Of a stretch of 64,000 bases of DNA, positions 24,783 to 32,721 are shown one piece after another; position 1 is the first letter of the stretch; the number at the start of each line of letters is the position of its first letter. The position numbers were made by a program, and so were the translations under genes. Source of the stretch: Devosia sp. FKR38. Lineage in GTDB: Bacteria; Pseudomonadota; Alphaproteobacteria; Rhizobiales; Devosiaceae. The stretch is from assembly GCF_005222805.1 (NCBI RefSeq), contig NZ_STGC01000005.1, positions 1 through 64,000 of the forward strand. Direction: 5' to 3'. Under the pieces are notes generated by a model. That model was given only the letters and a program-made list of their open reading frames with translations, had not been told where the DNA came from and searched no databases.

Positions 24783-25697
24783 ATGATTGTTGATGAGCGC
24801 CATCTGCGAACGATCCACGCGGTGATCCGACATGGCGGCGTGCGGGCGGCGTCGGAGCACCTCAACGTCGATCCATCTGTTGTGAGCCGGACCGTGGCTC
24901 AGGCCGAACGGTTACTCGGGATTGCCATTTTCGAACGGCAGGGCAAGACCCTTTTGCCGACGGCAGCGGCCTATACGTTGTTCGAGTATCACCAGCAGCA
25001 GACGCTGCATCAGGCCGACCTTCAGACCGCGCTGGATGACATCCGGGGCCTGCGCTCTGGAACCGTAAGGGTGGTTGCCGGCGAAGGCTTTGTCGATGGT
25101 CTGGTTTGCGGACCGCTGCGCGCGTTTCAGTCGCGCTATCCCAAGGTCTTCATCGAGCTGCGCACCATGTCGGTGGACGAGATCGCCTCCTCGATCATCA
25201 ACGAAGGTGTCGAGTTGGGCGTGGCCCACAATCCGGTGCCCCGCGATGGCGTGGTCAGCATTGCCTCGGCCCCCATGCCGATCCGACTGGTGACCGCACC
25301 GACACATCACCTGGTGCAGCGCGGCGGGCCGGTATCGCTCACCGAACTGCTGACCGAACGATTGGCACTGACCCTTCCTGGGTTCGGCTTGCGGCGCGCA
25401 ATCGAGGTTGTCGAATTCATCGAGAGAACCAAGGCTCATCCCGTGATGGAGACCAATTCCATTGCAAGCCTGCGATCCTTCGTCGTCGCCGGCCTGGGCT
25501 CGACTGTGTTGCCCACCATTGCGGTCCATGCCGAGCTCGAAGCAGCCAAGGTGGCTTTGCTGCCCATTGCGCATGAAGTGTTTGAGAGCGCCGAAGCCAA
25601 ATTGCTCGTGCGCAAGGGCCGAAGGCTGTCGCCAGCGGCAAGCGAACTGTCACAGCTCATGTCCGCCCATATTGTCGGTCTGGCACGATTTGCTTGA
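24783..25697 (+). CDS. LysR-family transcriptional regulator
   Basis: 304 aa. Winged helix at the N-terminus (HLRTIHAVIRHGGVRAASEH, DPSVVSRTVAQAERLLGIAIFERQGK), then a two-lobe inducer-binding domain. The ATG at 24783 is chosen because the ~39 residues upstream in the same frame are low-quality and span the regulatory region. Divergent from the M81-ABC-beta-lactamase operon, which it probably activates in response to the imported compound. The recognition helix reads DPSVVSR rather than the more common QPAVSR, as in several Rhizobiales LysR proteins. Confidence 0.87.
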   Translation: MIVDERHLRTIHAVIRHGGVRAASEHLNVDPSVVSRTVAQAERLLGIAIFERQGKTLLPTAAAYTLFEYHQQQTLHQADLQTALDDIRGLRSGTVRVVAGEGFVDGLVCGPLRAFQSRYPKVFIELRTMSVDEIASSIINEGVELGVAHNPVPRDGVVSIASAPMPIRLVTAPTHHLVQRGGPVSLTELLTERLALTLPGFGLRRAIEVVEFIERTKAHPVMETNSIASLRSFVVAGLGSTVLPTIAVHAELEAAKVALLPIAHEVFESAEAKLLVRKGRRLSPAASELSQLMSAHIVGLARFA

Positions 25698-25904
25698 GCG
25701 GCAATGGGTCCAGTGCCCTTGCGGGGGAGCCGCATCGGACGCCGATCAACCCGCTCCGGCGGGGCACCCGGGCCAATACGCAGCAAGCTGTTGCGACGTT
25801 GAGCGACCCGCATGCGACGCTGGACGGTCCGGACGCGCGTTCTGCGCGCCCGGACTTGGCCTCGAGCTCCTCTGGTCTTCGAGCACGATGCGAGACGGCC
25901 TTGG

Positions 25905-26039
25905 TCACCCCCAGCGCACGCCGGTGCGGGTCGGCGAGGGCGCCGGCTGGGCCAGCCAGCGACCAAGCAGCTGAAAGCTCCGCCGCGCCTTGCGCAGATG
26001 CCAGCGCAGGGTGGTGGCCAGGATCGCGCGCGTGCTCAT
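25905..26039 (-). CDS. 44-aa basic protein coupled to the SDR gene
   Basis: MSTRAILATTLRWHLRKARR... followed by a Pro/Thr/Arg tail. The start codon overlaps the SDR stop (ATGA), the usual sign of translational coupling, and the N-terminal 28 residues form a plausible basic amphipathic helix. It is too short for most gene finders. Unknown function; the evidence is the overlap and protein-like composition only. Confidence 0.4.
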   Translation of the reverse strand: MSTRAILATTLRWHLRKARRSFQLLGRWLAQPAPSPTRTGVRWG

Positions 26040-26782
26040 CGCGAGGCTTCCCACTGCGCCACGGCGTCGGGACCGGCGGGAAAACGCTGCTGGCCGGTGG
26101 TGTCATTGGCGGCCCGCCACACGGCCTCGGCCACATCGATTTCCCGCGTCGTGACACTGGGAACAGCAAAGGCCTCAAAGATGGGCCGCGCAAAATCGGC
26201 ATAGGCCGCCGGGATCAGGTCGGCGATCGGCAGTTCGACATTGGCGCCGAACTGCGTGGTGGGCGCATAGCCAGGCTCAACCAGCTTGACGCCAATGTCG
26301 AAGGTAACCAGCTCTTTGGCCAGCGACCGGGAAAAGCCCTCGATGGCGGTCTTGGTCGCGGTATAGGCGGCCGCAAAGGGCGAAGGCGACAGCACAACGC
26401 TTGAGGTGACGTTGACGATGACGCCGCCGCCCTGTTGCCGCATCATGGGGAGGATGGCCTGGATCATGGCCATGACCCCGAATGTATTGGTTTCGAACAG
26501 ACGGCGCACCTGCGCCATGGGGGAGGCCTCAAAGGCGCCCACCATGCCGATGCCGGCGTTGTTGACCAGCACATCGATGGGGCCGGCAGCCGCCAGGCAG
26601 GCCGCGATACTGTCGGCATTGGTGACATCGAGCGGCAGTACGCTCATGCGGTCGGACTGGGGCAACAGGTCCGGCTGCGGCCGGCGCATGGTGGCAATGA
26701 CCTTCCAGCCCTGCTCGTGGAAGTAGCGGGCCGTTTCCAGGCCATAGCCGGAGGAGGTGCCAGTGATGAGAACGGTTTTCAT
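26036..26782 (-). CDS. short-chain dehydrogenase/reductase
   Basis: 248-aa classical SDR. VLITGTSSGYGLETARYF is the cofactor loop (TGxxxGxG), NNAGIGMVG follows, and the catalytic residues are the Ser in NVTSSVVLS with YTATK. The ATG at 26782 is preceded by AAAGGAAA. Third of four sizeable genes in an operon with a SnoaL-like protein, an ABM-domain protein and an HSL-type hydrolase, divergent from an AraC regulator. Such sets are common in detoxification of small carbonyl or aromatic compounds; the substrate is unknown. Confidence 0.85.
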   Translation of the reverse strand: MKTVLITGTSSGYGLETARYFHEQGWKVIATMRRPQPDLLPQSDRMSVLPLDVTNADSIAACLAAAGPIDVLVNNAGIGMVGAFEASPMAQVRRLFETNTFGVMAMIQAILPMMRQQGGGVIVNVTSSVVLSPSPFAAAYTATKTAIEGFSRSLAKELVTFDIGVKLVEPGYAPTTQFGANVELPIADLIPAAYADFARPIFEAFAVPSVTTREIDVAEAVWRAANDTTGQQRFPAGPDAVAQWEASR

Positions 26783-26833
26783 GAGAAATTTCCTTTGGTT
26801 GGGATGAGTTTGGGGCCGGATTCGACCCGGGAT

Positions 26834-27784
26834 TCAGGCAAGGGTTTTGAGGATGCGGCTTAGCCAGGCGCTGCGGGCAGCGCGGGCTGCCATGGACACA
26901 CCCGCATCGGGGAACATGGCATCAAAGCCGTGGAAGCCACCGGCCCAGATGTGCAGCTCGGCCTGTCCGCCCGCCGCCCAGATCCTGCTGGCATAGGCGA
27001 CGTCTTCATCGCGGAAGACTTCGGCCGTGCCGGCGTCGATATAGGTGGTCGGCAGATCCGCCAGATTGGTTTCGAGCGCCGGCGAGATGTAGCTGGAGAT
27101 CTCGTCCCTCTGGCCGGCAAGCACCGCCTGCCAGGCGAAGAGGTTCTTCTCGCGCGTCCAGACGCCGGGCTCGCCGGCATATTGTTGGCTGGACGGCGTC
27201 GCATTGCGATGGTCCAGCATCGGGCAGATCAGGATCTGCGCAGCAATAGGCGGGCCGTTGCGATCGCGCGCCATCAGCACCGTGCCCGCCACAAGGCCGC
27301 CACCGGCGCTGGCGCCAGCCACCACGATCCGGTCGGGATCAATGCCGAGGTCCCCGGCATGGGCGGCGAGCCACAGCAGGCCCTGGTAGCAGTCCTCCAC
27401 CAGCGTGGTGCCCGACACTTCGGGGGCCAGGCGATAGTCTATGGTGACCACCACCGCGCCATGCTGGTCGAGCCAATCGAGCGGGATATCAAGATTGGCG
27501 AAGCGATCGCCCATCACCATGCCGCCACCGTGCAGCCAATAGATGCAGGGGGCATTCTGCGTGGGCGCCGACGGCCGGAGCACGGTAACGGGCAGGCTGG
27601 CGCCATCGGCGGCAGTCACCGCGATCTCGCGGCGCTCGAGCGCCCGGCCATTGAGATAGGTTTCGGCGGGCACCGCATACTCGCGCATCTGCGCCAGCAG
27701 TTCGGGATTGAGATCAACGCCGAGCGGGAAGTCGGCAAGCTTGGTGCTCAGTTCAGGGTCGAGGGGGGGACGGGGAATGGACAT
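26834..27784 (-). CDS. alpha/beta hydrolase, HSL-family esterase
   Basis: 316 aa. The oxyanion-hole motif HGGG in YWLHGGGMVMGD (~residue 85) and nucleophile elbow GASAGGG (~160) define the hormone-sensitive-lipase/Aes branch; the acid residue and the His in the GGFHGFDAMFP segment (~290) complete the triad. No signal peptide, so cytosolic. The ATG at 27784 is the family-like start (MSIPRPPLDPEL). It probably hydrolyses short-chain or aromatic esters; 51 bp separate it from the SDR gene. Confidence 0.87.
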   Translation of the reverse strand: MSIPRPPLDPELSTKLADFPLGVDLNPELLAQMREYAVPAETYLNGRALERREIAVTAADGASLPVTVLRPSAPTQNAPCIYWLHGGGMVMGDRFANLDIPLDWLDQHGAVVVTIDYRLAPEVSGTTLVEDCYQGLLWLAAHAGDLGIDPDRIVVAGASAGGGLVAGTVLMARDRNGPPIAAQILICPMLDHRNATPSSQQYAGEPGVWTREKNLFAWQAVLAGQRDEISSYISPALETNLADLPTTYIDAGTAEVFRDEDVAYASRIWAAGGQAELHIWAGGFHGFDAMFPDAGVSMAARAARSAWLSRILKTLA

Positions 27785-27867
27785 GGAAGGCTCCGTTTTG
27801 AGGGTGTGGGTATGCGCGCCCGGACATCGACCGGGCGTGAGTTGAGTGGGCGAGGGGAGGTCGGCAG

Positions 27868-28176
27868 CTAGGCGAGGATGGCCTTGCCGCCCACGGGGAT
27901 AGCGTCGGAGTAGATGGACTCCCCGGCAATCAACGGGGCCAGCTGGGCGACGAAGGCCTGCGCCGCCGGGCTGGCGAAGAATTTGGCGTGCGCGTCCTGG
28001 CTGCTCCAGCCTTCTGCGACGCTGACCAGGTCGGGATTGCTGGCCGAGCGGCTGACCAGGAACACCAGGCAGTCGTCATTGCCCAGCGACGGGGCGGCCA
28101 GAAGAAGCGCGACAAGGGCGTCGCCCTGGCCAGGGTGAGCGGGAATGGCGGCGTGAAAGCCGTGTTGGATCGTCAT
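27868..28176 (-). CDS. antibiotic-biosynthesis-monooxygenase (ABM) domain protein
   Basis: 102 aa, one dimeric alpha/beta-barrel ABM domain: IPAHPGQGDALVALLLAAP, then CLVFLVSRS and VAEGWSSQDAHAKFFASPA, the usual YgiN-like pattern. The ATG at 28176 follows AAGGAAAAG. In such operons ABM proteins act as quinol monooxygenases or simply ligand-binding barrels. Between the SnoaL-like and hydrolase genes. Activity not determinable from sequence. Confidence 0.8.
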   Translation of the reverse strand: MTIQHGFHAAIPAHPGQGDALVALLLAAPSLGNDDCLVFLVSRSASNPDLVSVAEGWSSQDAHAKFFASPAAQAFVAQLAPLIAGESIYSDAIPVGGKAILA

Positions 28177-28241
28177 GGGTCTTTTCCTTGGTGGAGTGGG
28201 TAAATTGGGCAGCACGGATCCCATGCTGCATTTGCTTGTGG

Positions 28242-28652
28242 TCAGCCCTGCTGTGGCAGGACGCCCAACTGCTGCAGGACCGTCATCGTGTCGGGCCAGA
28301 TCCAGAGCTCGGCGACCTTGCCATCGGCAATGCGGAAGACCCCGGCACCCGTTGCGGACAACACGCCGCTGGGCCCCATGGCACCGAGATAGGGTGCCGA
28401 CTGCGTCCCCTCATAGCGGCCCCGATAGGAGACCTTGTCGCCTTCGGCGATCAGCTCGACGATCGGGTGGGTGAGGTTCGGCACGGCGGTGACGAGCCCG
28501 ACGGAGAATTCACGCGCCGCGTTGATGTCCATGTCCGGCGAGCCGGCAATATGCAGCACGAAGTCCGGCGTCACCCACTCCGCAGGCGGGGACTTCTGGG
28601 CATCAAGGCCTTCGAAGTAGTAGCGGGCGATCTGCTTGTTGTGTTCAGACAT
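28242..28652 (-). CDS. SnoaL/NTF2-like polyketide-cyclase-type protein (ester cyclase)
   Basis: 136-aa NTF2-like fold: N-terminal helix HNKQIARYYFEGLDAQ, then VTAVPNLTHPIVELIAEGDKVSYRGRYEG, the SnoaL-like core. Cytosolic. The ATG at 28652 lies just after GGAGACC and is the first start in the operon facing the AraC regulator. The family includes cyclases, isomerases and binding proteins; the operon suggests a small aromatic or lactone substrate. Confidence 0.8.
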   Translation of the reverse strand: MSEHNKQIARYYFEGLDAQKSPPAEWVTPDFVLHIAGSPDMDINAAREFSVGLVTAVPNLTHPIVELIAEGDKVSYRGRYEGTQSAPYLGAMGPSGVLSATGAGVFRIADGKVAELWIWPDTMTVLQQLGVLPQQG

Positions 28653-28842
28653 GATGGTCTCCGTTGGTTCAGGTCTGGCGGGCCCTGTCGTCCGCCGATG
28701 ACTGCACTGAACCACCGATGGCTGCTCCGGCGTTAGGCGTATCCTCTCTCGATCTTGCACAATCCTATCATTACGTAGAATTATGCACGACGTCGTCGCT
28801 GGGTTGTGCTAGCAATGAATCTGCCAATATGGAGAGCGCGTC

Positions 28843-29742
28843 ATGCCGCTGGACGAACTGCGCAGCCTGATCGACCGCCATGCGCGGGCAGACATGAGCA
28901 CCCCGATCGACGGGGTGCTTATCGCGCGTCACGATGTCTCTGAGCTGGAATCCTCGATGACCAGTTCAGTCATGGCGCTGATAGCCCAAGGCATGAAGCG
29001 CCTGGCCCTCGGCGACTGCGTCTATGAATACGGCCCAGGAGAATATCTGGTCTCTTCGCTGGACCTGCCAGTGACCGGGCAGTTCATCGATGCCAGTCCA
29101 GACTGTCCGGCACTGGGCTTTGGCATGATGCTGCACCCCGCCAGCATTGCCGAACTCCTGCTACAGGCGGGCGCATCCGATCTGCGCGATGGCAGGGGCA
29201 GTCCGCCCAGTGGCATGACAGTGAGCACCGCGCCTGCAGCGCTGCTGGACGCTGTGACACGTCTGCTTCGCTTGCTCGATTCTCCACGCGATATTCCCGT
29301 GCTTGCGCCGCTGATAAAGCGCGAAATCCTCTGGCTATTGATCGTTGGTGAGCAGGGGGCAGCTGTGCGCCAGCTTGGCCTGGCCGACAGCAACCTCAGC
29401 CATATTGCCCGGGCCGTGCGCTGGATTCGCGACCACTATGCCCGCGCCTTTCGCGTCGAAGACGTGGCGGCGATCTGCGGCATGAGCGTCTCGGCCTTCT
29501 ATCGCAACTTCCAGGCCGCAACCGCGATGAGCCCGATCCAGTTTCAAAAACAGATCCGGCTGCAGGAAGCCCGGCTCATGCTGGCCGCCCAGCACGGCGA
29601 TGTCGCAGAGATCGGCTATCAGGTCGGCTATGACAGCCCGTCCCAGTTCAGCCGCGAATATCGCCGCCAGTTCGGCGCGCCGCCCAGCAAGGATGCGATC
29701 AGACTGCGCAGCACGCCAGCAATGACGGCGGCGGTGTTCTAG
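28843..29742 (+). CDS. AraC-family transcriptional regulator (AraC_N type)
   Basis: 299 aa. N-terminal PF06719-type domain (PLDELRSLIDRHARADM, YEYGPGEYLVSSLDLPVTGQ) and C-terminal double helix-turn-helix (AFRVEDVAAICGMSVSAFYR ... EIGYQVGYDSPSQFSREYRR). Divergent from the SnoaL-ABM-hydrolase-SDR operon across a 190-bp region that holds the related sequences TGCACAATCC (28757-28766) and GGGTTGTGCT (28800-28809), a candidate pair of binding sites. This class usually activates the adjacent oxidoreductase genes. Confidence 0.87.
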   Translation: MPLDELRSLIDRHARADMSTPIDGVLIARHDVSELESSMTSSVMALIAQGMKRLALGDCVYEYGPGEYLVSSLDLPVTGQFIDASPDCPALGFGMMLHPASIAELLLQAGASDLRDGRGSPPSGMTVSTAPAALLDAVTRLLRLLDSPRDIPVLAPLIKREILWLLIVGEQGAAVRQLGLADSNLSHIARAVRWIRDHYARAFRVEDVAAICGMSVSAFYRNFQAATAMSPIQFQKQIRLQEARLMLAAQHGDVAEIGYQVGYDSPSQFSREYRRQFGAPPSKDAIRLRSTPAMTAAVF

Positions 29743-29843
29743 CAACCGGTCGGGGCAGGGCGTCCAACTGCAGACGGATCGTCCCGCTCCGCTTCCCTGG
29801 CTGGCAGCCAGCTTTCGCCTGGGATTGCGCTGCAGCGCCTCGC

Positions 29844-30794
29844 CTACATCGGGACTTCTGGGGTGGGCTTGCCGCCATAGGCGCGGTCGGTGAGGGTGAC
29901 GTTGTTGGCATGCAGCCGCCGATAGGGCTCATGCATGGCCAGGACGCCGCGATCCAGCCAGGGCTGGATGAAGCTCTCGAGCGGCGCCGTCAGATAGTCG
30001 GTCTCGTCCTTTCGCAACAGCAACTGCACATTGTAGTCGAGCATGGCGGCGGTGAAGTCCTGGGTATAACCACCGCCCTCGATCACCTCCGGGCGCCCGT
30101 GGCACGGGTAGATCCTGCTCACATCCATGGCCAGTAGCGACTTGTAGGTCATCAGCTGGATGGGCATTTCGGCGGTCATGGCCGGCGTGTTGAACGGCAC
30201 GGTGTCCTCCACCGCATCCGCGGCGAGCAGGATCTTGTCCTTGGGCAAATAGGCCACCAGGTGTCCCAATTGGTGCACAAAGGTCTCGATCAGTTCGATC
30301 TGCAGGTCTCCCAGCCACACCGTCATGCGACCATCGAACGTCCGGTTGGGCAGCACCAACTCGTCCACGCCCGGATATTCCGGATCGCCCGCGCCCCAGA
30401 TCGCGCCGGTGATGATCTCCTGGGCATGCGACTGCAGCTTCCAGCGCGTCTTGTTGGTCGAGATGATATCGCTGTTCTTGTAGAGGAAATTGCCGGCTAT
30501 ATGGTCGCAGTCCCAATGTGAGTTGATCACTGAGACATGCTTGATGCCCATGTCGCGGATATAGCGGTCAATGAAAAGAATGTGCTCTTTGTAGAGCATG
30601 GTGTCGAAGATGATCGCATGGTCGCCGCGATGCAGCACGTAGTTGCAGACGCCCAACTTCATATCGATATTGCCCTGAATCCAGGCCGGATAGTCGGCGA
30701 TATCGCGACCATCGTAGAAGCAGATCAGGTAGTCATTGAGATGGGAGATGCGCAGCTTCGGGACGAAGGGCGCGCGAGCGGGGGTATCAGTCAT
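29844..30794 (-). CDS. metallo-beta-lactamase-fold hydrolase with HxDxDH motif
   Basis: 316 aa, MBL fold. The metal motif reads SHWDCDH (His-x-Asp-x-Asp-His) instead of HxHxDH; GH in HQLGHLVAYLP, Asp in LLAADAVEDT and His in YPCHGRPEV supply the remaining ligands. No signal peptide. The ATG at 30794 (MTDTPARAPFV) is the first good start; 58 bp separate it from the binding-protein gene, so it should be co-transcribed under the sigma-54/guanidine-riboswitch leader. It probably hydrolyses the imported compound or a product; no substrate can be named. Confidence 0.82.
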   Translation of the reverse strand: MTDTPARAPFVPKLRISHLNDYLICFYDGRDIADYPAWIQGNIDMKLGVCNYVLHRGDHAIIFDTMLYKEHILFIDRYIRDMGIKHVSVINSHWDCDHIAGNFLYKNSDIISTNKTRWKLQSHAQEIITGAIWGAGDPEYPGVDELVLPNRTFDGRMTVWLGDLQIELIETFVHQLGHLVAYLPKDKILLAADAVEDTVPFNTPAMTAEMPIQLMTYKSLLAMDVSRIYPCHGRPEVIEGGGYTQDFTAAMLDYNVQLLLRKDETDYLTAPLESFIQPWLDRGVLAMHEPYRRLHANNVTLTDRAYGGKPTPEVPM

Positions 30795-30852
30795 TGAAAT
30801 GATGGCTCCGTCGGGCGGGAGGTGAAGGGCGGCCGTTGGCCGCCCCGAATGA

Positions 30853-32403
30853 TCATTCGGCCCAGCGGACCGAGCCATAGTCGATATTGCCCGGGGCATA
30901 GGCGGCGCGCAGGTCGAGATCGACCAGGCCCTTGGGGCTGACGACAACGTCGTCAACGCCAACCAATGGAATGAACAGGCCCTTGTCGAAGTAGAGGTGA
31001 CCCGCCTTCTCGTAGAGGGCGTTGCGCGCCGCCACATCGGTCAGCGTGCCGGCCTCCTGCAGCAAGGCATCGGCTTCAGGCAGGCTCCGACCGTAGAAAT
31101 TGATGGGCGCGCCCGACGCAAAGAAGATGCCGGACTGGTTTTCCGGGTGCAGCGCGTCCGGGGTCAGCTTGCCGATGTAGAAATCGGGGCCGTCCGGATT
31201 GTCCTTGAGTCCGAACGCGGCGCTTTGCGGCAGGATGGTGACGGTGGCGGTAATGCCGATACTGGCCAGTTGGGCGACGAGCAGGTCCCCGACGCGACCG
31301 AGGGCATTGGACTCCTCGGTGCTGATGCCGATCGTGAGCGAGATCGGGCCCTTCGCCGTCACCGTGGCCTTGGCCGCGTCCAGATCGGTCGGGAAGACCA
31401 CAGGTGTCACGGGGTCCAGCATGGCTTCGGGATAGACCGACTTGGCGGGGTGGCCATAGGCGCCGAAAGCATCGGCTACCCAGGTGGCCGGCGCGATGGC
31501 GGTCAGGAAGGCGGTGCGGATCTCGTCATCGACCAGCGGGCCAGTCGGCTTCACGAAGCCGATGATCTCCGATGTGCTGGGCGCAGCCGTTGCCACGAGG
31601 TCCCCCGGAAGGGCGGCCAGTTGGGCCCAGGGATAGTTGGACGGCACGGCATCGGTCTCCTGCGACTGCAACTGCAGGACTTGCTGACCGACGTCGGGCA
31701 CGAGCGGCAGTTCGATGGTCGAGAAGTAGGGGGCCTTGCCATAATAGCCATCGAAACGCTCGAAGCTGTATCCCTGGCCGCGCTCGAAGCTCGCGAGCTT
31801 GAATGGCCCGGTGCCAGCCGCATGGGTGTCCAGCCATGCGCTTGCGGCCTTGCCGCCGCCATTGTCGGCCAATGCCTTGGGGCTGATGACCTTGGGGCCC
31901 CAGGGGCTAGCCAGGCTATCGAGCAGGGAGGGTTGCGGCATGCCCAGGGTGATGACCACAGTCTTGTCGTCGGGGGCCGCGATATCGGTGACGTTCCACA
32001 GGAAGTAGCTCAGAACCAGCTCGCTATCGCGGCGGCGCTCAAAGGACGTCTTGACTGCAGCGGCGTTGAACGGCGTGCCATCGTGGAAGGTGGCGCCCTC
32101 CACCAGGTTGAACGTGTAGGTCAGGCCGTCGTCCGAAACAGACCAGTCCTTGGCCAAAAGGCCGCGAATCTCGGAACTGCCCGGTACGTATTCGACAAGG
32201 CCCTCATAGACATTGTTGATGGCGGAGAGCCCGTCCATCTCGAAGGCATTGTCCGGGTCGAAGGAATCGAAATCAGTGGCGATGGGCAGGCGCAGCGTCT
32301 CCTGCGCCTGGACCGCGCTGGCCGACACAGCCAACGTAAGCAGCGCGGCGCCGATCAGCAGCCTGCGGGTGATGCGGGTAAATGGCTTCATATTTGACGA
32401 CAT
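30853..32403 (-). CDS. oligopeptide-type ABC transporter substrate-binding protein
   Basis: 516-aa family-5 binding protein (PF00496). Signal peptide with a basic start (MKPFTRITRRLLIGAALLTL, cleavage near SAVQAQ); TLRLPIATDFDSFDPDNAFE and LAKDWSVSDDGLTYTFNLVEGATFHDGTPF are family hallmarks. The ATG at 32403 follows AAGGGAG, the ribosome-binding site masked in the riboswitch OFF structure. It is transcribed separately from the permease and ATPase genes but under the same kind of leader. Because of the guanidine-I riboswitch the ligand is probably a guanidino compound rather than a peptide (inference). Confidence 0.88.
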   Translation of the reverse strand: MSSNMKPFTRITRRLLIGAALLTLAVSASAVQAQETLRLPIATDFDSFDPDNAFEMDGLSAINNVYEGLVEYVPGSSEIRGLLAKDWSVSDDGLTYTFNLVEGATFHDGTPFNAAAVKTSFERRRDSELVLSYFLWNVTDIAAPDDKTVVITLGMPQPSLLDSLASPWGPKVISPKALADNGGGKAASAWLDTHAAGTGPFKLASFERGQGYSFERFDGYYGKAPYFSTIELPLVPDVGQQVLQLQSQETDAVPSNYPWAQLAALPGDLVATAAPSTSEIIGFVKPTGPLVDDEIRTAFLTAIAPATWVADAFGAYGHPAKSVYPEAMLDPVTPVVFPTDLDAAKATVTAKGPISLTIGISTEESNALGRVGDLLVAQLASIGITATVTILPQSAAFGLKDNPDGPDFYIGKLTPDALHPENQSGIFFASGAPINFYGRSLPEADALLQEAGTLTDVAARNALYEKAGHLYFDKGLFIPLVGVDDVVVSPKGLVDLDLRAAYAPGNIDYGSVRWAE

Positions 32404-32411
32404 GACGTCGC

Positions 32412-32456
32412 TCCCTTGAACAGGGATTGACGGACCATCGTCGCCAATCCCTTGGC
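32412..32456 (-). promoter_or_regulatory. expression platform of guanidine riboswitch 1
   Basis: In the mRNA, TCCCT-GTTCA-AGGGA (32426-32412) can hide the ribosome-binding site AAGGGAG. The segment AGGGATTG (32452-32445) next to the aptamer P1 is complementary to CAATCCCT (32429-32422), so the two pairings exclude each other. This suggests translational control; directionality is inferred. Confidence 0.6.
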
Positions 32457-32458
32457 TT

Positions 32459-32566
32459 ACGAGGTCTCCCGGGCTTTTGTCCCGCCGTGCGCCCAGCGGA
32501 CTGAATTGTCCGCCGGTGGCAGCTCTCGGACCAGACACGCTGAACAGCGCCGGAACCCTAGCCACC
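32459..32566 (-). promoter_or_regulatory. guanidine-I (ykkC) riboswitch 1, upstream of the binding-protein gene
   Basis: Read on the minus strand it contains the ykkC landmarks in order: CTAGGGTTCCG (32561-32551), CTGGTCCGAGAG, ACGGCGGGACAAAAGCCCGG and GAGACCTCG, closed by P1 TGGCT/AGCCA. These match the guanidine-I subtype rather than the ppGpp/PRPP ykkC variants. It lies ~55 bases upstream of the ATG at 32403. A second copy sits at 36408-36512. Confidence 0.88.
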
Positions 32567-32583
32567 AGTCTCAGGCAAGACAA

Positions 32584-32599
32584 TGCAAAGGCTGTGCCA
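32584..32599 (-). promoter_or_regulatory. sigma-54 promoter 1 (binding protein / MBL operon)
   Basis: Minus strand TGGCACAGCCTTTGCA: -24 GG and -12 GC separated by exactly 10 bases, matching TGGCACG-N4-TTGCW. The predicted start falls about 12 bases on, right at the 5' end of the riboswitch aptamer, which supports both calls. Confidence 0.75.
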
Positions 32600-32721
32600 G
32601 AGTCTTGAAAGCTCTAAGTTCTTGAAAAGAATAGCATTTACTTTCGTCGAAGACCTGACGCGCCGTCGGCATTGCTGAATCAATGGGCAGAGGTTCTCCA
32701 TAGCATGCAATGTCGACAATC

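Noticed and set aside
30997..32397. 466-residue plus-strand open frame
   Set aside because: Antisense shadow of the family-5 binding-protein gene.
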